A stretch of 64,000 bases of DNA from Streptomyces sp. A1277 (GTDB lineage: Bacteria > Actinomycetota > Actinomycetes > Streptomycetales > Streptomycetaceae). The notes below the pieces were generated by a model, which saw nothing but the letters and a program-made list of their open reading frames with translations, had not been told where the DNA came from and searched no databases. Positions 41,111 through 49,947 of this stretch are shown here, piece by piece. A program made the translations under genes and the position numbers. The stretch is from assembly GCF_004795015.1 (NCBI RefSeq), contig NZ_SSBI01000042.1, positions 1 through 64,000 of the forward strand, written 5' to 3'. Position 1 is the first letter of the stretch. Each line of letters opens with the position of its first letter.

Positions 41111-42997
41111 TCATTTGCTCCCCCCGGTCTTCCCCGACTGCGGTTCTTCCTGGTCATCGGCGGTGCCGTCGGCCGGGTTGGCGGGTGGCAGGTTGGGTTC
41201 GGGTGCGGCCGGGTCGGGGTTGATGTCAATGCCGAGGAAGTCTCCGACGGCTTCGGTGGACCCGGTGGCGTCGGCAAGGTTGCGAGCGGCTTCGAACTGG
41301 CGGGACTGAATGCGCTCGATCTCTTCGCCGATGTCATCGACGGGGTAGCCCGCTTCGACGAGGAGCCGGATACCGGTTTCGAGGGACATGACGCCGTCCT
41401 TGACGCCGTTCCTGACCTGTTCGAGGACGGCGGCCTTATCGGTGGGCTTGTATGTTCCCCAGGCAAGGTCGACGTCTACGACGGGCCCGGTCCAGTCGGG
41501 GTGCTGGAACGCCTTGTACAGGCGCTGGACCATCTTGAACAGGAGGCTGTACTTGCCGTCCCGGGCCAGGTGCATGGAGTCCAGGAGGGGTTCCATCGGC
41601 CCGTACGACAGGTCGATCGCGAACCCGGACGGGGCTTTCGTCGGGTCGAGGGCGCCGAGGGCGACGGCGGGCATGCGGGCGTTCAGGGACAGGCGGTCCT
41701 GGAGCTCGGTGGTTTTGTTGCGAAGCTCGGCGAGCTGCGGAGACGTGTCGACGGTGAAGAGCTTCCCACCCTCACCCAGTTCGATGACCATGCCGGGCTG
41801 GACCCGTATCCTCTTGTTCTCGCCGCGGCGGCTGCTCCTGTCCTTGGGGGCCACGATGCCGAGGATCGGTGCCCCCGTCGTCGCGGACGCCTGCGAGGAG
41901 TCGGTGTCGGTTCCCTGGAGCTCGTCGAACAGCTGGAGGAGCGGAGACAGGGACGACTCGCCCCAGTGCCCGTCCTCCGGGATCGTGTTCGGGACGTGCA
42001 CGGCGGGGATGAAGTCAATCTGAAGGTCGAGGTGGTCGAGGATTTCGCCATCGTGGCGGGTGAGGAACGTGGCGTACCGGTAGTCGAGGTTGTGGACGTC
42101 CTGGTCGGCCTTGATGTCGTCGAGGTCCCACTCGGCATCTGTGAGGTAGCAGGTGACAGTGGACGGTTCGGTGTTCCACGGGTACAGGCGGCTGATCGTA
42201 CCCGCGGCAGGGTCATAGACGTCGCCGCCGGTCATGAGCGGGGTCGCCCCGTCCACGTCGTAGGCGGGGACGCGGCCGGGGCGGGGCCCGTCCGTGCTGG
42301 ACACGGTGCGGGTGCCGATGGGGCCGAGTTCGTAGGTGACGCGCCGCATCTTCGCCTTGGCCCCGGTCAGCGGGTCGGCGTCGATCTCCCATGCGAGGTG
42401 GATGCGGTCGGGGTAGTCGGCGCTGTCGCCGGCATTGTCGGGGAGGTCCGGGAAGTACAGCCCGGGGTCGATCACGGACAGGCGGGGCCGGCCCTTCGCG
42501 GCGTCGAGGCCGAGCAGGTAGACGGTGTCGCCCTCGCGGACGGCCTTGCGTTCTGCCTGCTGAAGCCGCAGCGGGAAGTGTTCGGCCTTGGCCCACGCCC
42601 GTAGCTTCTCCTGCACGTCGGCGGCGTGCCGGGCTTCCGGGGTAGCCTGGGTGCCGTCGGACGGTTCTGCGTCCTCCGCACCTGGCACGGTGATGGTCTG
42701 CTGCCGCCCGAGCATGTGCGAGGTGATCGACGCGACGAGCATCGCCGGATCACCGAACTCACGCCGCGCGGAGGCGTCCGTGTGGTCCTGAATCGATGCG
42801 ACTTCCCACGCCTGGTTGTGGGCGTAGGCGGCGAACAGTGTGTACGCAGCGAGCCGGCGCCGGTCTTCCTTCGGGACCCAGGTCCGCATCGCATGGGGGA
42901 AGACGTTGCGGTTGGGCTGCTTGTACGCCGTGTCGGCGAAGGCGCTCTTGTAGTTGAGCGCACTCCACCGGTCGACGATGAATCGGGCAAGGCCCAC
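41111..42997 (-). CDS. Portal protein
   Basis: 628 aa from a GTG with AGAAGGGG upstream. Layout of actinophage portals: an N-terminal alpha/beta part, RRVTYELGPIG, GDVYDPAAGTISRLYPW, DEL-x-GTDTDSSQASATTGAPILG near the crown and a C-terminal helical barrel region (MHLARDGKYSLLFKMVQRLYKAF, SLETGIRLLVEAGYPVDDIGEEIERI). A Pro/Asp-rich tail ends the protein. It forms the DNA-entry ring of the capsid. Confidence 0.85.
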   Translation of the reverse strand: MGLARFIVDRWSALNYKSAFADTAYKQPNRNVFPHAMRTWVPKEDRRRLAAYTLFAAYAHNQAWEVASIQDHTDASARREFGDPAMLVASITSHMLGRQQTITVPGAEDAEPSDGTQATPEARHAADVQEKLRAWAKAEHFPLRLQQAERKAVREGDTVYLLGLDAAKGRPRLSVIDPGLYFPDLPDNAGDSADYPDRIHLAWEIDADPLTGAKAKMRRVTYELGPIGTRTVSSTDGPRPGRVPAYDVDGATPLMTGGDVYDPAAGTISRLYPWNTEPSTVTCYLTDAEWDLDDIKADQDVHNLDYRYATFLTRHDGEILDHLDLQIDFIPAVHVPNTIPEDGHWGESSLSPLLQLFDELQGTDTDSSQASATTGAPILGIVAPKDRSSRRGENKRIRVQPGMVIELGEGGKLFTVDTSPQLAELRNKTTELQDRLSLNARMPAVALGALDPTKAPSGFAIDLSYGPMEPLLDSMHLARDGKYSLLFKMVQRLYKAFQHPDWTGPVVDVDLAWGTYKPTDKAAVLEQVRNGVKDGVMSLETGIRLLVEAGYPVDDIGEEIERIQSRQFEAARNLADATGSTEAVGDFLGIDINPDPAAPEPNLPPANPADGTADDQEEPQSGKTGGSK

Positions 42998-43018
42998 CAG
43001 TCGCCCCTTCTGGACGGA

Positions 43019-43034
43019 TCAGGCCCCGCGCCTT
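43019..43034 (-). promoter_or_regulatory. Late-gene intergenic element, copy 2
   Basis: TCAGGCCCCGCGCCT core identical to copies at 41071 and 45239, 22 bases upstream of the portal start. Followed in each copy by a GATC-containing stretch. Confidence 0.6.
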
Positions 43035-43075
43035 GTGATCAGGGTAGGGGGCGGGGCCCAATTCGTTGCCCCCGG

Positions 43076-44683
43076 TCAGCGACGGCCGGGCGGATCACCC
43101 CGCTCGTAGGTGTCCATCGTGGTCTCCAGCCCGTCGACTTCGGCGAGCTCCGTGAGGGCGTGAACGCAGGAGTCCATGCGGTCCGGGGAGTCCATACCGG
43201 GGACCCATGTGACCATCTGGCCTTCGAGCTTCGTGAACTGGCCGACGTGGTGGACGCGGCCCTGCCCGTACAGCTGGGCAATGGGCTCCGCGCGGAGCCT
43301 CTTCCCCTTCTTTGCGTTTACAGGGATGAGGCGCGGCATCAGCATCCGGCCCGTTACGCCCCGACGGGTGAGTTCCTGCCACGCCTGCTTGATGACCTGG
43401 GCGGTCATATCGCCGCCAAAGTTCGACTCGACGACGATGGCGTCGGCCTGCCAGTCGATCGCAAGCTGGCAGGCGACGATCCCCCACTCGTCCGCACCGA
43501 GGGATGCGGACTTGTCGTCGAGAACATAGAACTCGTCCCGCCGCTCCGGCCGGGAGTGGTGGGCTCCCTGGGACTCCACGAACGCGGACCCTGCCGCGGT
43601 GATTCCGACCTCGTCGTTGCTGTTCGTGCTGCCGCCCGCCGGGTCGACGGCGACCACGATGCGGTCCAGGTCGATCGACCGGAGAACGGACGTGCTGATG
43701 CGGTTGTCGTCGATCCAGGCTTGCGACCACACTCCGCCTTCCAATGGGCGCGGCTGCTGTTGGTACAGCGCCCACCAGACGCGCTCGCCCACCGCTCGGC
43801 GGGTTCGTTCCAGTTCATCGACGTCGTACTGTTCGGGCCATAGGGCGTCCCCGACTTTCCGGCCGAGTGGATCGTCGCCTGAGAGGGCCGTGGCCGGCAG
43901 GTCGATGAGGGTCCAGTTTTCGGGTTCGGTGGCCAGGATGCGTCCGGACAGGTCGTCTTCATGCCAGCGAGTGTTGATCAACACAATGGAGGCACCAGGG
44001 GCGCGGCGGGTATAGAAGACGGACTGGTACCACTCCCACTTCCGTTCGCGCTGGGTGGGGCTGTTGGCGTCCTCGCTGCCCTTGAATGGATCATCGATCA
44101 CGCCGAGGTTAAATCCTTTACCATTCAACGAACCGCCGACGCCGGCCGTGACCATTCCGCCTCGGACGGAAGACCCGCGGGGCTGTTCGAGATCGAATCG
44201 GTTGGCGGCGCGTGACCCGTCGTCGAGACGTACTCCGAGGGTGTGGGTGTACTCGCGGAGCTGGTCGCGGACCCATCGGCCGTGGTCGTCTGCCAAGTCG
44301 GCGCCGTATGAGGCGAGCATGACGCGGTGGGTGGGGTGGCGGCGCAGGTACCAGAGGGGTCCCCATCGTGATGCGCGCTGCGATTTCCCGTGGCGAGGAG
44401 GGCAGGTGATCATTACCTGCATCCGTTCACCTGCGGCAATACGCATGAACACGTCATCGATCATGTCGAGGTGACGGGCCTGCTTCTCCCTCCCTTCCGT
44501 GAGGACTGCGGCTAGCGCTCCGGGCGAGCGATCCATGGCCATCTGTCGTTCCGCCCAGGAGAGGCGAAGGCGCAGCGCGGGGCTGGCCTGGCGGGCGATG
44601 TGCCGCCGCTCTCCTGCGGGCAGCGTCCGGTAGTGGGTGAGCAGCGCGTCCTCAAGAAGGTCGTCATTGATCGCTGTTGTCAC
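43076..44683 (-). CDS. Terminase large subunit
   Basis: 535 aa from the GTG at 44683 (GAGG six bases upstream; ATG 44689 is also possible). Walker A CPPRHGKS at about residues 94-101, Walker B LGVIDDP (193-199), a C-motif region INTRWHEDD (236-244). The RNase H-like nuclease shows VAVDPAG with Asp347 and a later VESNFGGD. It packages DNA into the prohead using ATP and cuts at the end. Overlaps the small terminase gene by about 20 bases. Confidence 0.92.
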   Translation of the reverse strand: MTTAINDDLLEDALLTHYRTLPAGERRHIARQASPALRLRLSWAERQMAMDRSPGALAAVLTEGREKQARHLDMIDDVFMRIAAGERMQVMITCPPRHGKSQRASRWGPLWYLRRHPTHRVMLASYGADLADDHGRWVRDQLREYTHTLGVRLDDGSRAANRFDLEQPRGSSVRGGMVTAGVGGSLNGKGFNLGVIDDPFKGSEDANSPTQRERKWEWYQSVFYTRRAPGASIVLINTRWHEDDLSGRILATEPENWTLIDLPATALSGDDPLGRKVGDALWPEQYDVDELERTRRAVGERVWWALYQQQPRPLEGGVWSQAWIDDNRISTSVLRSIDLDRIVVAVDPAGGSTNSNDEVGITAAGSAFVESQGAHHSRPERRDEFYVLDDKSASLGADEWGIVACQLAIDWQADAIVVESNFGGDMTAQVIKQAWQELTRRGVTGRMLMPRLIPVNAKKGKRLRAEPIAQLYGQGRVHHVGQFTKLEGQMVTWVPGMDSPDRMDSCVHALTELAEVDGLETTMDTYERGDPPGRR

Positions 44684-45206
44684 CGGCATCCTCGTCTCGG
44701 CTCTCGCTCCCAGGGGTAGCGGAAGGGGCCCGGCCGGTAATGTTGATAAGGGCGTCGAGTTCGGCGAGAGTGCCCGAGCCGAGAGGAACGGCACCTCCGT
44801 CGGGGCCGGAAATCTCGGTCTTTACCGGTGCGTCGAGTCCGTTGAGTTTGGCTCGGCGGTCCATGAGGCGGAGGACGGTGTCAACGGCCTTGAGGTCGAT
44901 CTCCTCGCCGATGATCTGCCGTTCCTTGTCGAAGACGGGGCTGGGGGTGGTGGCCTTGTCCCAGACGGCTTCGAGGAGGGCGTCGAGGCGTTCGTTCTCC
45001 TGCTGCCGGTACACGGACGCTTCGGCGGATTCGTTGTCGCGGGCTTCCTCGAGGGCGCGGACGAGGTCTTTGGAGGCGTGGCGGACGCTGCTGTAGCCGA
45101 GGGCGGTGATGCGGGGGTCGTCGTAGCGGACGCCTTCGCGTCGGAGGCGGATGAGGCCGGCGCGTCGTACGGCGATGGCGGCTTGGTCTGCTTTGGAGAT
45201 GGTCAT
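44664..45206 (-). CDS. Terminase small subunit
   Basis: 180 aa. An N-terminal helix-turn-helix (AAIAVRRAGLIRLRREGVRYDDPRITALGYSSVRHASKDLVRAL) is followed by an oligomerising helical core and an acidic disordered tail. This protein would recognise the packaging site and pass it to the large subunit. It is the first gene of the minus-strand late operon. Confidence 0.8.
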   Translation of the reverse strand: MTISKADQAAIAVRRAGLIRLRREGVRYDDPRITALGYSSVRHASKDLVRALEEARDNESAEASVYRQQENERLDALLEAVWDKATTPSPVFDKERQIIGEEIDLKAVDTVLRLMDRRAKLNGLDAPVKTEISGPDGGAVPLGSGTLAELDALINITGRAPSATPGSESRDEDAGDNSDQ

Positions 45207-45238
45207 GGCGGTCGGGGCTCCCGCTGTGTGGTTGTCGG

Positions 45239-45254
45239 TCAGGCCCCGCGCCTG
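45239..45254 (-). promoter_or_regulatory. Late-gene intergenic element, copy 1
   Basis: TCAGGCCCCGCGCCTG, 33 bases upstream of the small terminase start, in the divergent gap with the lipoprotein gene. Same element as upstream of portal and scaffold. It may be a late promoter/operator part, an RNA hairpin, or a packaging-related site. Confidence 0.6.
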
Positions 45255-45321
45255 CTTTCGATGATCCCTGATGGTGGGGGGTTTCTTCCCCCTGCCCTTG
45301 TTGGGTGGGATGCTGCCCGGC

Positions 45322-45759
45322 ATGAGACGCATGCGTGGGGTGGGGGTTGCGGCGGTGGCGGTGCTCGCGTTGGGGGTGGCTGGCTGCGGGTCGGATAGCG
45401 GCGGCAACGACGGCGGGAGCAAGGGGGCGTCAGCGTCGGCCACCCCTTCCCCGTCGGTCATGTCGGTGCGGGAGGCGTACGACGCGTACACGGCGGCTGC
45501 GGCCCCCGGGTGCGAGACGGCACCGGAGTGCCAGGACTTGGTGACGGCGAAGCTGAGGGCCGCGGTGGGGGTTCGTGAGGCGATGCGGGCGGTGGATGCG
45601 GCCCGGTTCGAGGAGCCGATCGGGTTCGTGAACGTGGCGGAGGAGCGGGCGGACCATTACGGGCGGGACAACCTGGGGGCGAAGGGGAACTCGTTCGCGG
45701 TGTCGGAGCCGTTGCAGCAGATGGTGGCGTGGTTCCGGGAGCATCCGGGGGTGTTGTAG
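45322..45759 (+). CDS. Phage-encoded lipoprotein (moron)
   Basis: 145 aa from the ATG at 45322 (ATG 45310 possible). Basic start, hydrophobic stretch and lipobox VAGC with Cys22 mark a lipoprotein signal, followed by a Ser/Gly/Asp linker and an alpha-helical domain with a CETAPEC pair. It is the only plus-strand gene next to the late operon and has its own terminator, the pattern of a lysogenic-conversion moron. Surface lipoproteins of other prophages can block superinfection (for example Ltp of TP-J34); that role here is inference. Confidence 0.75.
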   Translation: MRRMRGVGVAAVAVLALGVAGCGSDSGGNDGGSKGASASATPSPSVMSVREAYDAYTAAAAPGCETAPECQDLVTAKLRAAVGVREAMRAVDAARFEEPIGFVNVAEERADHYGRDNLGAKGNSFAVSEPLQQMVAWFREHPGVL

Positions 45760-45765
45760 ACGTGG

Positions 45766-45806
45766 CGCAGCCCCCTGCCGGTTTCGGGTTCTGGTAGGGG
45801 GCTGCG
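45766..45806 (+). terminator. Terminator of the lipoprotein gene
   Basis: An 11-bp perfect stem (CGCAGCCCCCT with AGGGGGCTGCG) starts six bases after the lipoprotein stop and is followed by TTGT. Confidence 0.8.
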
Positions 45807-45863
45807 TTGTGCCCGGGGTAGTCCGGGGGGCGGGTTTTTCCGGGCGGGTCTGTGTTACGGCCT

Positions 45864-45903
45864 GGTCGGGGAGTGGGCGCGGGGACACCGGGGCTCCCCG
45901 ACC
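45864..45903 (-). terminator. Terminator for the converging transfer/accessory transcript
   Basis: A perfect 10-bp stem (GGTCGGGGAG with CTCCCCGACC) lies 12 bases beyond the stop of the deoxyribosyltransferase-like gene on the minus strand, facing the lipoprotein terminator. Confidence 0.65.
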
Positions 45904-45914
45904 GGGCTGTGTTT

Positions 45915-46448
45915 CTAGCGTGGCGTACGAATCGGGGTTTGTCCGGGCTGCCCTTCCCCGGCTTTGGTGACGAGGTTGAGGGCGGCGGCCACAGTGTCGG
46001 AAAGGGTTTCGCGCACGGGTACGTTGTGGCAGTGGGCCACGTAGATCAGGTACCGGTTTCGTTCAGGTGCCGGGCAGTTGGGCGGGCAGCCGAGAACAGC
46101 ACGTCCTGTGCCGACGTCGAGCCCGAACTCGACGTTGGTCGTGAACCCGGGCATCGTCGCCAGGTCCCGGGGAATCCAGAAGAGGATTGCGGTGGCGGCA
46201 TTCCGGGCGGTGGTTTCCCACTCGACTTGGTCGTCGTAGTGCTCGGCGCGGATGCCGCCCCGGGATTCCGGTGTGAAGACGGTGAGCGGCTCCTCGCCGG
46301 CCCATTGCTCGGCGAGCTGGTTGAGTGCGGCTGGGCGCCAGGATTCGGTGTCGTCGCCGAGTCGAGGTGTCGGGCCGGCAAGGAACACTGCCGGACCTGT
46401 CACGGGTAGGTCTTCGCGCGCCCACACGATGCGCAGGTTGTCGGTCAT
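45915..46448 (-). CDS. Nucleoside 2-deoxyribosyltransferase-like protein
   Basis: 177 aa from the ATG at 46448. AVFLAGPTPR (20-29), SWRPAAL (36-42), VEWETTARNAATAILFWIPRD (75-95) and TTNVEFGLDVGTGRAVLGCP (103-122) follow the deoxyribosyltransferase fold, with Glu107 as the likely nucleophile. These enzymes move deoxyribose between bases or cleave modified nucleotides. Here it pairs with a HIT-family gene (four-base overlap), suggesting a small nucleotide-handling unit. Substrate cannot be told. Confidence 0.7.
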   Translation of the reverse strand: MTDNLRIVWAREDLPVTGPAVFLAGPTPRLGDDTESWRPAALNQLAEQWAGEEPLTVFTPESRGGIRAEHYDDQVEWETTARNAATAILFWIPRDLATMPGFTTNVEFGLDVGTGRAVLGCPPNCPAPERNRYLIYVAHCHNVPVRETLSDTVAAALNLVTKAGEGQPGQTPIRTPR

Positions 46449-46834
46449 CGGGCTTCCGCCTTTCGCGCGGCTTCCTGCTGCGGTGTCCATGGGAGGGGCA
46501 GGCCGTCGGCCTGGCGGCGCGGAAGCAGATGCAGATGAAGGTGGAAAACAGTCTGTGTCGCTTCTTCGCCGGCGCTTGTGATCAGGTTGCCCACGGTGAG
46601 GCCCAGTTCCTGGGCGAGTTCCGAGGCCCGTGTTGCCGTTGCCCCGGTGATGGCCGGGTTCTCGATCCAGTCAGCTACGTGGGTGCGTGGGATGACGAGG
46701 GCGTGGCCGTCGTTGACGCCGCCTCGGGGCTTGATGGCGATTGTGTCGTCCCATTCCCGCAGGATGGTGGCGGGTGCGGTTCCGGCGATGATGTCGCAGA
46801 ACACGCAGTCGGGGCGGCGCGGGTGTTCGGTCAT
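46445..46834 (-). CDS. HIT-family hydrolase/transferase
   Basis: 129 aa from the ATG at 46834 (AGGAG upstream); a GTG at 46951 would add 39 residues. CVFCDIIAG near the start and the histidine triad HLHLHLLP (98-105) are diagnostic. HIT proteins hydrolyse nucleotide-phosphate bonds such as adenylylated products. Coupled to the deoxyribosyltransferase-like gene. Confidence 0.85.
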   Translation of the reverse strand: MTEHPRRPDCVFCDIIAGTAPATILREWDDTIAIKPRGGVNDGHALVIPRTHVADWIENPAITGATATRASELAQELGLTVGNLITSAGEEATQTVFHLHLHLLPRRQADGLPLPWTPQQEAARKAEAR

Positions 46835-46947
46835 GGTTCTCCTGTTCAGGGCTCGGCGTAACGGGCTGTCGGTTCGGTCGGGGTCGAGGTAGGCGATGAG
46901 GTGCCGGCCGTCGGGGAGACGGCCGGCGACCGGCGTGCGGTGCTGGG

Positions 46948-47445
46948 TCACTTGGGGAGTTCGTTTCGGGTGTGGGCGATGACGCCGCGGTTGGTGGCGT
47001 GGATGGCGCGTTGGTCGACGTGGACGGTGCCGTTGTAGTGGTGGTGAACAGGGGTGGGTGCGGCTTCGACGACGGCCTTGGCCCGGCTGACGAGGCGGCT
47101 GATCGCGAGGACGAGGACGGTGGGGGCTCCGAACGCGATGGCGCAGACGGTGGGGTCGGCGTATCCGGAGGCGAGCATGACGAGGGACGCCCCCCCGCCG
47201 ACCATGACGGTGGCTGCTCCCCCGGCAAGCATGAGGGCGCTGGCGTCGGTGGCGCGCTGAGACATTGGGGGCCGGCCGGGCTGGGGTACGGGTGGGGTGG
47301 TTCCGGTGGCGGGGAGCGGGGTGTCGTCGCGGTAGGCGGTGACCTGCCGGGCGGCAAGGATGTCCTCGACGGCGTTGATGAGGTCGAGGGCGGTGTCGGT
47401 GGGCTGCCCGGCCGTGGTGGTGGGCTGCTGCTCGGGCAGCTGCAT
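46948..47445 (-). CDS. Conjugation-associated membrane protein (Spd-like), 165 aa
   Basis: Two hydrophobic helices (about residues 68-92 and 96-116) lie between a Pro-rich cytoplasmic start (YRDDTPLPATGTTPPVPQPGRPPMSQRATDASALM) and a His/Tyr-containing tail (VHHHYNGTVHVDQR). I recall very similar proteins beside traB/ftsK genes of Streptomyces integrative and conjugative elements. Likely role in plasmid spread; unproven. Confidence 0.65.
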   Translation of the reverse strand: MQLPEQQPTTTAGQPTDTALDLINAVEDILAARQVTAYRDDTPLPATGTTPPVPQPGRPPMSQRATDASALMLAGGAATVMVGGGASLVMLASGYADPTVCAIAFGAPTVLVLAISRLVSRAKAVVEAAPTPVHHHYNGTVHVDQRAIHATNRGVIAHTRNELPK

Positions 47446-47473
47446 GGTGGGTTTCCTTCGAAGGGGGTGTGGA

Positions 47474-47659
47474 TTACCGGTTGGGGTGTCGAAGCAGGGC
47501 GGCGGTGCCGACAGTCACGGCGGTGGAGTAGACGGCCAGCGCAACGAGTAGGCGGGTGGCGTTGAGGTCTCCCGGCATGGCGATGAGGGTGAGCACGAGC
47601 AGCCCCAGAACGGCGGGGCCAATGATCAACACTTGGCGGAGGAAGGCGTAGCGGCCCAT
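47474..47659 (-). CDS. Small two-helix membrane protein, 61 aa
   Basis: Two transmembrane helices (about residues 8-27 and 34-55) and little else. It follows the translocase gene, where small Spd-type membrane proteins are usual in Streptomyces conjugative plasmids. Confidence 0.6.
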   Translation of the reverse strand: MGRYAFLRQVLIIGPAVLGLLVLTLIAMPGDLNATRLLVALAVYSTAVTVGTAALLRHPNR

Positions 47660-47710
47660 CGGGATTCCTTCAGGTGAGGGCCGCCCGCGGGATGCGGGCG
47701 GCCTGGGTGG

Positions 47711-49852
47711 TTACTGGTCGGGGGTTTCAGTCCAGATGTAGGTGCCGCGACCGGGCTTGGTGATGTTGGGGTGGGTGGTGAACCAGTTCTGCATGGCGGT
47801 GTCGGAGGGGGGCTGCTCGCCGGGGTACTGGGATTCGAGGCGGGCCCGGATGTCGGCGATGGTGATGCCGTCGGTGCCGGCGTCCTTGACCCAGGTGGTG
47901 ACTTCGTCGCGGCGGGGGTGGCGGCGGTCCTTCTTGGTGGGCTTGGTCAGGTTGACGGCGGCCTGCCGGGTCAGGTTCTCGGCCTCGGCGAACATCCGTT
48001 CCAGGGCGGCCGGGTCGAGGTCGGCTTCGGTGCGCTGCTTGGGCTGGGCGTTGTACTGCTTGGCGCGTTCGAGGTAGGAGTCGATGGAGGGCAGGGGGGC
48101 GATGGTGCCGGTGGCTGCGGACGGGGAGGGTGCGCGCCGAGTGGGCTGGTTGGGCGCCTGAGCCGGTTCGGAGTTGTTGCTGTTCGGGGTGGGCAGGCCG
48201 AGGGCGTCGAGGAGCCAGCCGGTGCGGTCGGCTTCCCAGCGGGTGTGATAACCGAAGGGGGTGGCGTCTTCCTGGGACTTCTTGTCGAGGTCGGGGCGGA
48301 TGTCCCAGCGTTCGACGGCTTTCTCCTCGATGACGCGGGCTTCGGTGCCGTCGGGGTGTTCGTCGTCGTCGTAGATGAAGTAGCCCTTGAGCTTTTCGGG
48401 GCCCATGCCGGTCTTGGAGCGCTGCTCGTCGAGGACGTAGAAGGCGCCGTTGCCGGGGAGCTTCGACAGGTCGACGCGCTGGTAGTAGTCGGGGAAAACG
48501 AACTGGCCTTCGGCGCGCTTGGGGAAGCGGCCGCCGATGACGGTGTCGTACTGGGACATGACTTCGCCGCCGCCGGTGTTGGGGCCGGTGCCGCGCTGGG
48601 CTGCGTCGATGTAGTCGACGGCGGCTTTGCGGCCCTTCTTGATGCCGCGGACCTTTTCCTGGATCGCGGCGGGGACACGGGACATCAGTTCGGGGTTTTC
48701 GTCGGTGATGACGATGAGGGCGGGGGTGTCGGCGGTGGGGCGGATCTTCCCGCCGGGCATGCGGCGGGCCCGGCCGTCGGCGACGGCGACGGATGCTCCG
48801 AGGAGCTGGACGGCTTCTTCGACGGAGGTGGCGACCCAGTCGAGGATGGGGCGGTCGATGAGCCGGCCGTGCTGGTCCTTCCACTGCTCGGCCCAGGGGC
48901 GCAGCCACCGCTTTGCCGTGTTCCCTTCGGCCATGTCGATCATCCAGATGACGGCGTCGGTGCAGCGGGTGATGACGCTGATGATGCAGTGGAGGAGGAC
49001 TGACTTGCCGCTGCCCTTTTTCCCGGCGATGAACACGGAGTTCTGCCGGAATTTGATCTCGAAGGGTTCGCCGGATTCGAGGACGCCGAGGGTGAGGGGT
49101 TCGGTGATGGTGAGGGGGTGGGCGTCGGCGGGCAAATTCACGGCTTCGGCAAGGACTTCGCGGGTGGAGACGTGAAGGACGGCTTCGGAGGCGAGGCCGC
49201 TGTCGGCGGGGCGCAGGTCGAGGGCGCCTGCCCGCAGGTCGCCCTTCCTCGTTTCGATCATGGGGAGGAGGGCGAGGAGCTGCGCGTAGGGGGTGCTGGT
49301 GAGTTCGAGGTCGATGGCGTAGCCGCTGCGGGTGGTGCGGGTGTCGTGGACCTTGACGCCGCGGGCGCCGACCTTCTCGAACAGGTTTTCCCAGCCAATG
49401 CCGTCGACGGGCTGGTCCTGCTTGGCTTCCTCGGCCCACTGGGCGGCGATGATCTCGTTGCGGAGGTAGCGGTCGATGGCGTAGCCGGGGGTGATCGCGG
49501 CGGTGGCGAGGGCGATCGTGGCGCCGGAGGCCATGGTCCAGGGGGAGTCGTAGGCGGTCCAGGTGAGCCAGGCGTAGGTGGCGGTGGTCCAGGTAGCGGT
49601 GAACGCGGTGTGGAAGAGGCGGGCGGGCCGGGTCTGGTGGCGGGTGCGGAACCAGCGGGATGCGGCGGCGGTGACGATGCCGGCGACCGAGCCGAGTCCC
49701 ATGAGGGTAAGGGGAAGGCCGGTGCCGTCGGTGGTGAGGTCCATGAGTAGGCCGCCGGCGTACACGGTGGCCGCGGTGTAGAGCGGCGTGCTGACGGTGC
49801 CGTGCCGCCACGGGATCGGCTCGTGGTTGCGGGGGCGGTCGAACATGGACAC
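47711..49852 (-). CDS. traB: TraB/FtsK-type conjugative DNA translocase
   Basis: 713 aa from the GTG at 49852 (AAGGAG 8 bases upstream; ATG 49846 possible). Four membrane helices within residues 24-122 anchor the protein. The motor domain has Walker A GKKGSGKS (277-284), a Walker B-like AVIWMID and a LIVITDE strand. The C-terminal winged helix (about 640-705, DEVTTWVKDAGTDGITIADIRARL) resembles the gamma-like domain that reads TRS repeats in Streptomyces TraB. Such proteins move double-stranded plasmid DNA between hyphae without a relaxase, and none is seen here. Confidence 0.88.
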   Translation of the reverse strand: MSMFDRPRNHEPIPWRHGTVSTPLYTAATVYAGGLLMDLTTDGTGLPLTLMGLGSVAGIVTAAASRWFRTRHQTRPARLFHTAFTATWTTATYAWLTWTAYDSPWTMASGATIALATAAITPGYAIDRYLRNEIIAAQWAEEAKQDQPVDGIGWENLFEKVGARGVKVHDTRTTRSGYAIDLELTSTPYAQLLALLPMIETRKGDLRAGALDLRPADSGLASEAVLHVSTREVLAEAVNLPADAHPLTITEPLTLGVLESGEPFEIKFRQNSVFIAGKKGSGKSVLLHCIISVITRCTDAVIWMIDMAEGNTAKRWLRPWAEQWKDQHGRLIDRPILDWVATSVEEAVQLLGASVAVADGRARRMPGGKIRPTADTPALIVITDENPELMSRVPAAIQEKVRGIKKGRKAAVDYIDAAQRGTGPNTGGGEVMSQYDTVIGGRFPKRAEGQFVFPDYYQRVDLSKLPGNGAFYVLDEQRSKTGMGPEKLKGYFIYDDDEHPDGTEARVIEEKAVERWDIRPDLDKKSQEDATPFGYHTRWEADRTGWLLDALGLPTPNSNNSEPAQAPNQPTRRAPSPSAATGTIAPLPSIDSYLERAKQYNAQPKQRTEADLDPAALERMFAEAENLTRQAAVNLTKPTKKDRRHPRRDEVTTWVKDAGTDGITIADIRARLESQYPGEQPPSDTAMQNWFTTHPNITKPGRGTYIWTETPDQ

Positions 49853-49894
49853 GGGTCGGGCTCCTTCGTGTTGGGTGTCGGGGTGCTGGTCTGG

Positions 49895-49928
49895 CCGGCT
49901 GACCCCATGGGGGGGTGGGGCCAGCCGG
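49895..49928 (-). terminator. Hairpin between transfer genes
   Basis: CCGGCTG-ACCCC pairs with GGGG-CAGCCGG, with a C bulge. It lies between the stop of the 640-aa gene and the start of traB and may attenuate transcription into traB. Confidence 0.45.
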
Positions 49929-49947
49929 TAGTGCATGGGCGGGGTGA

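Noticed and set aside
46835..46951. Separate small gene upstream of the HIT gene
   Set aside because: The 39 codons are in frame with HIT without a stop between, and no ribosome site precedes the GTG at 46951.
47727..49811. 694-codon minus-strand frame overlapping traB
   Set aside because: Same strand but another phase; product is His/Arg/Pro-rich low-complexity while the traB frame has all motor motifs.
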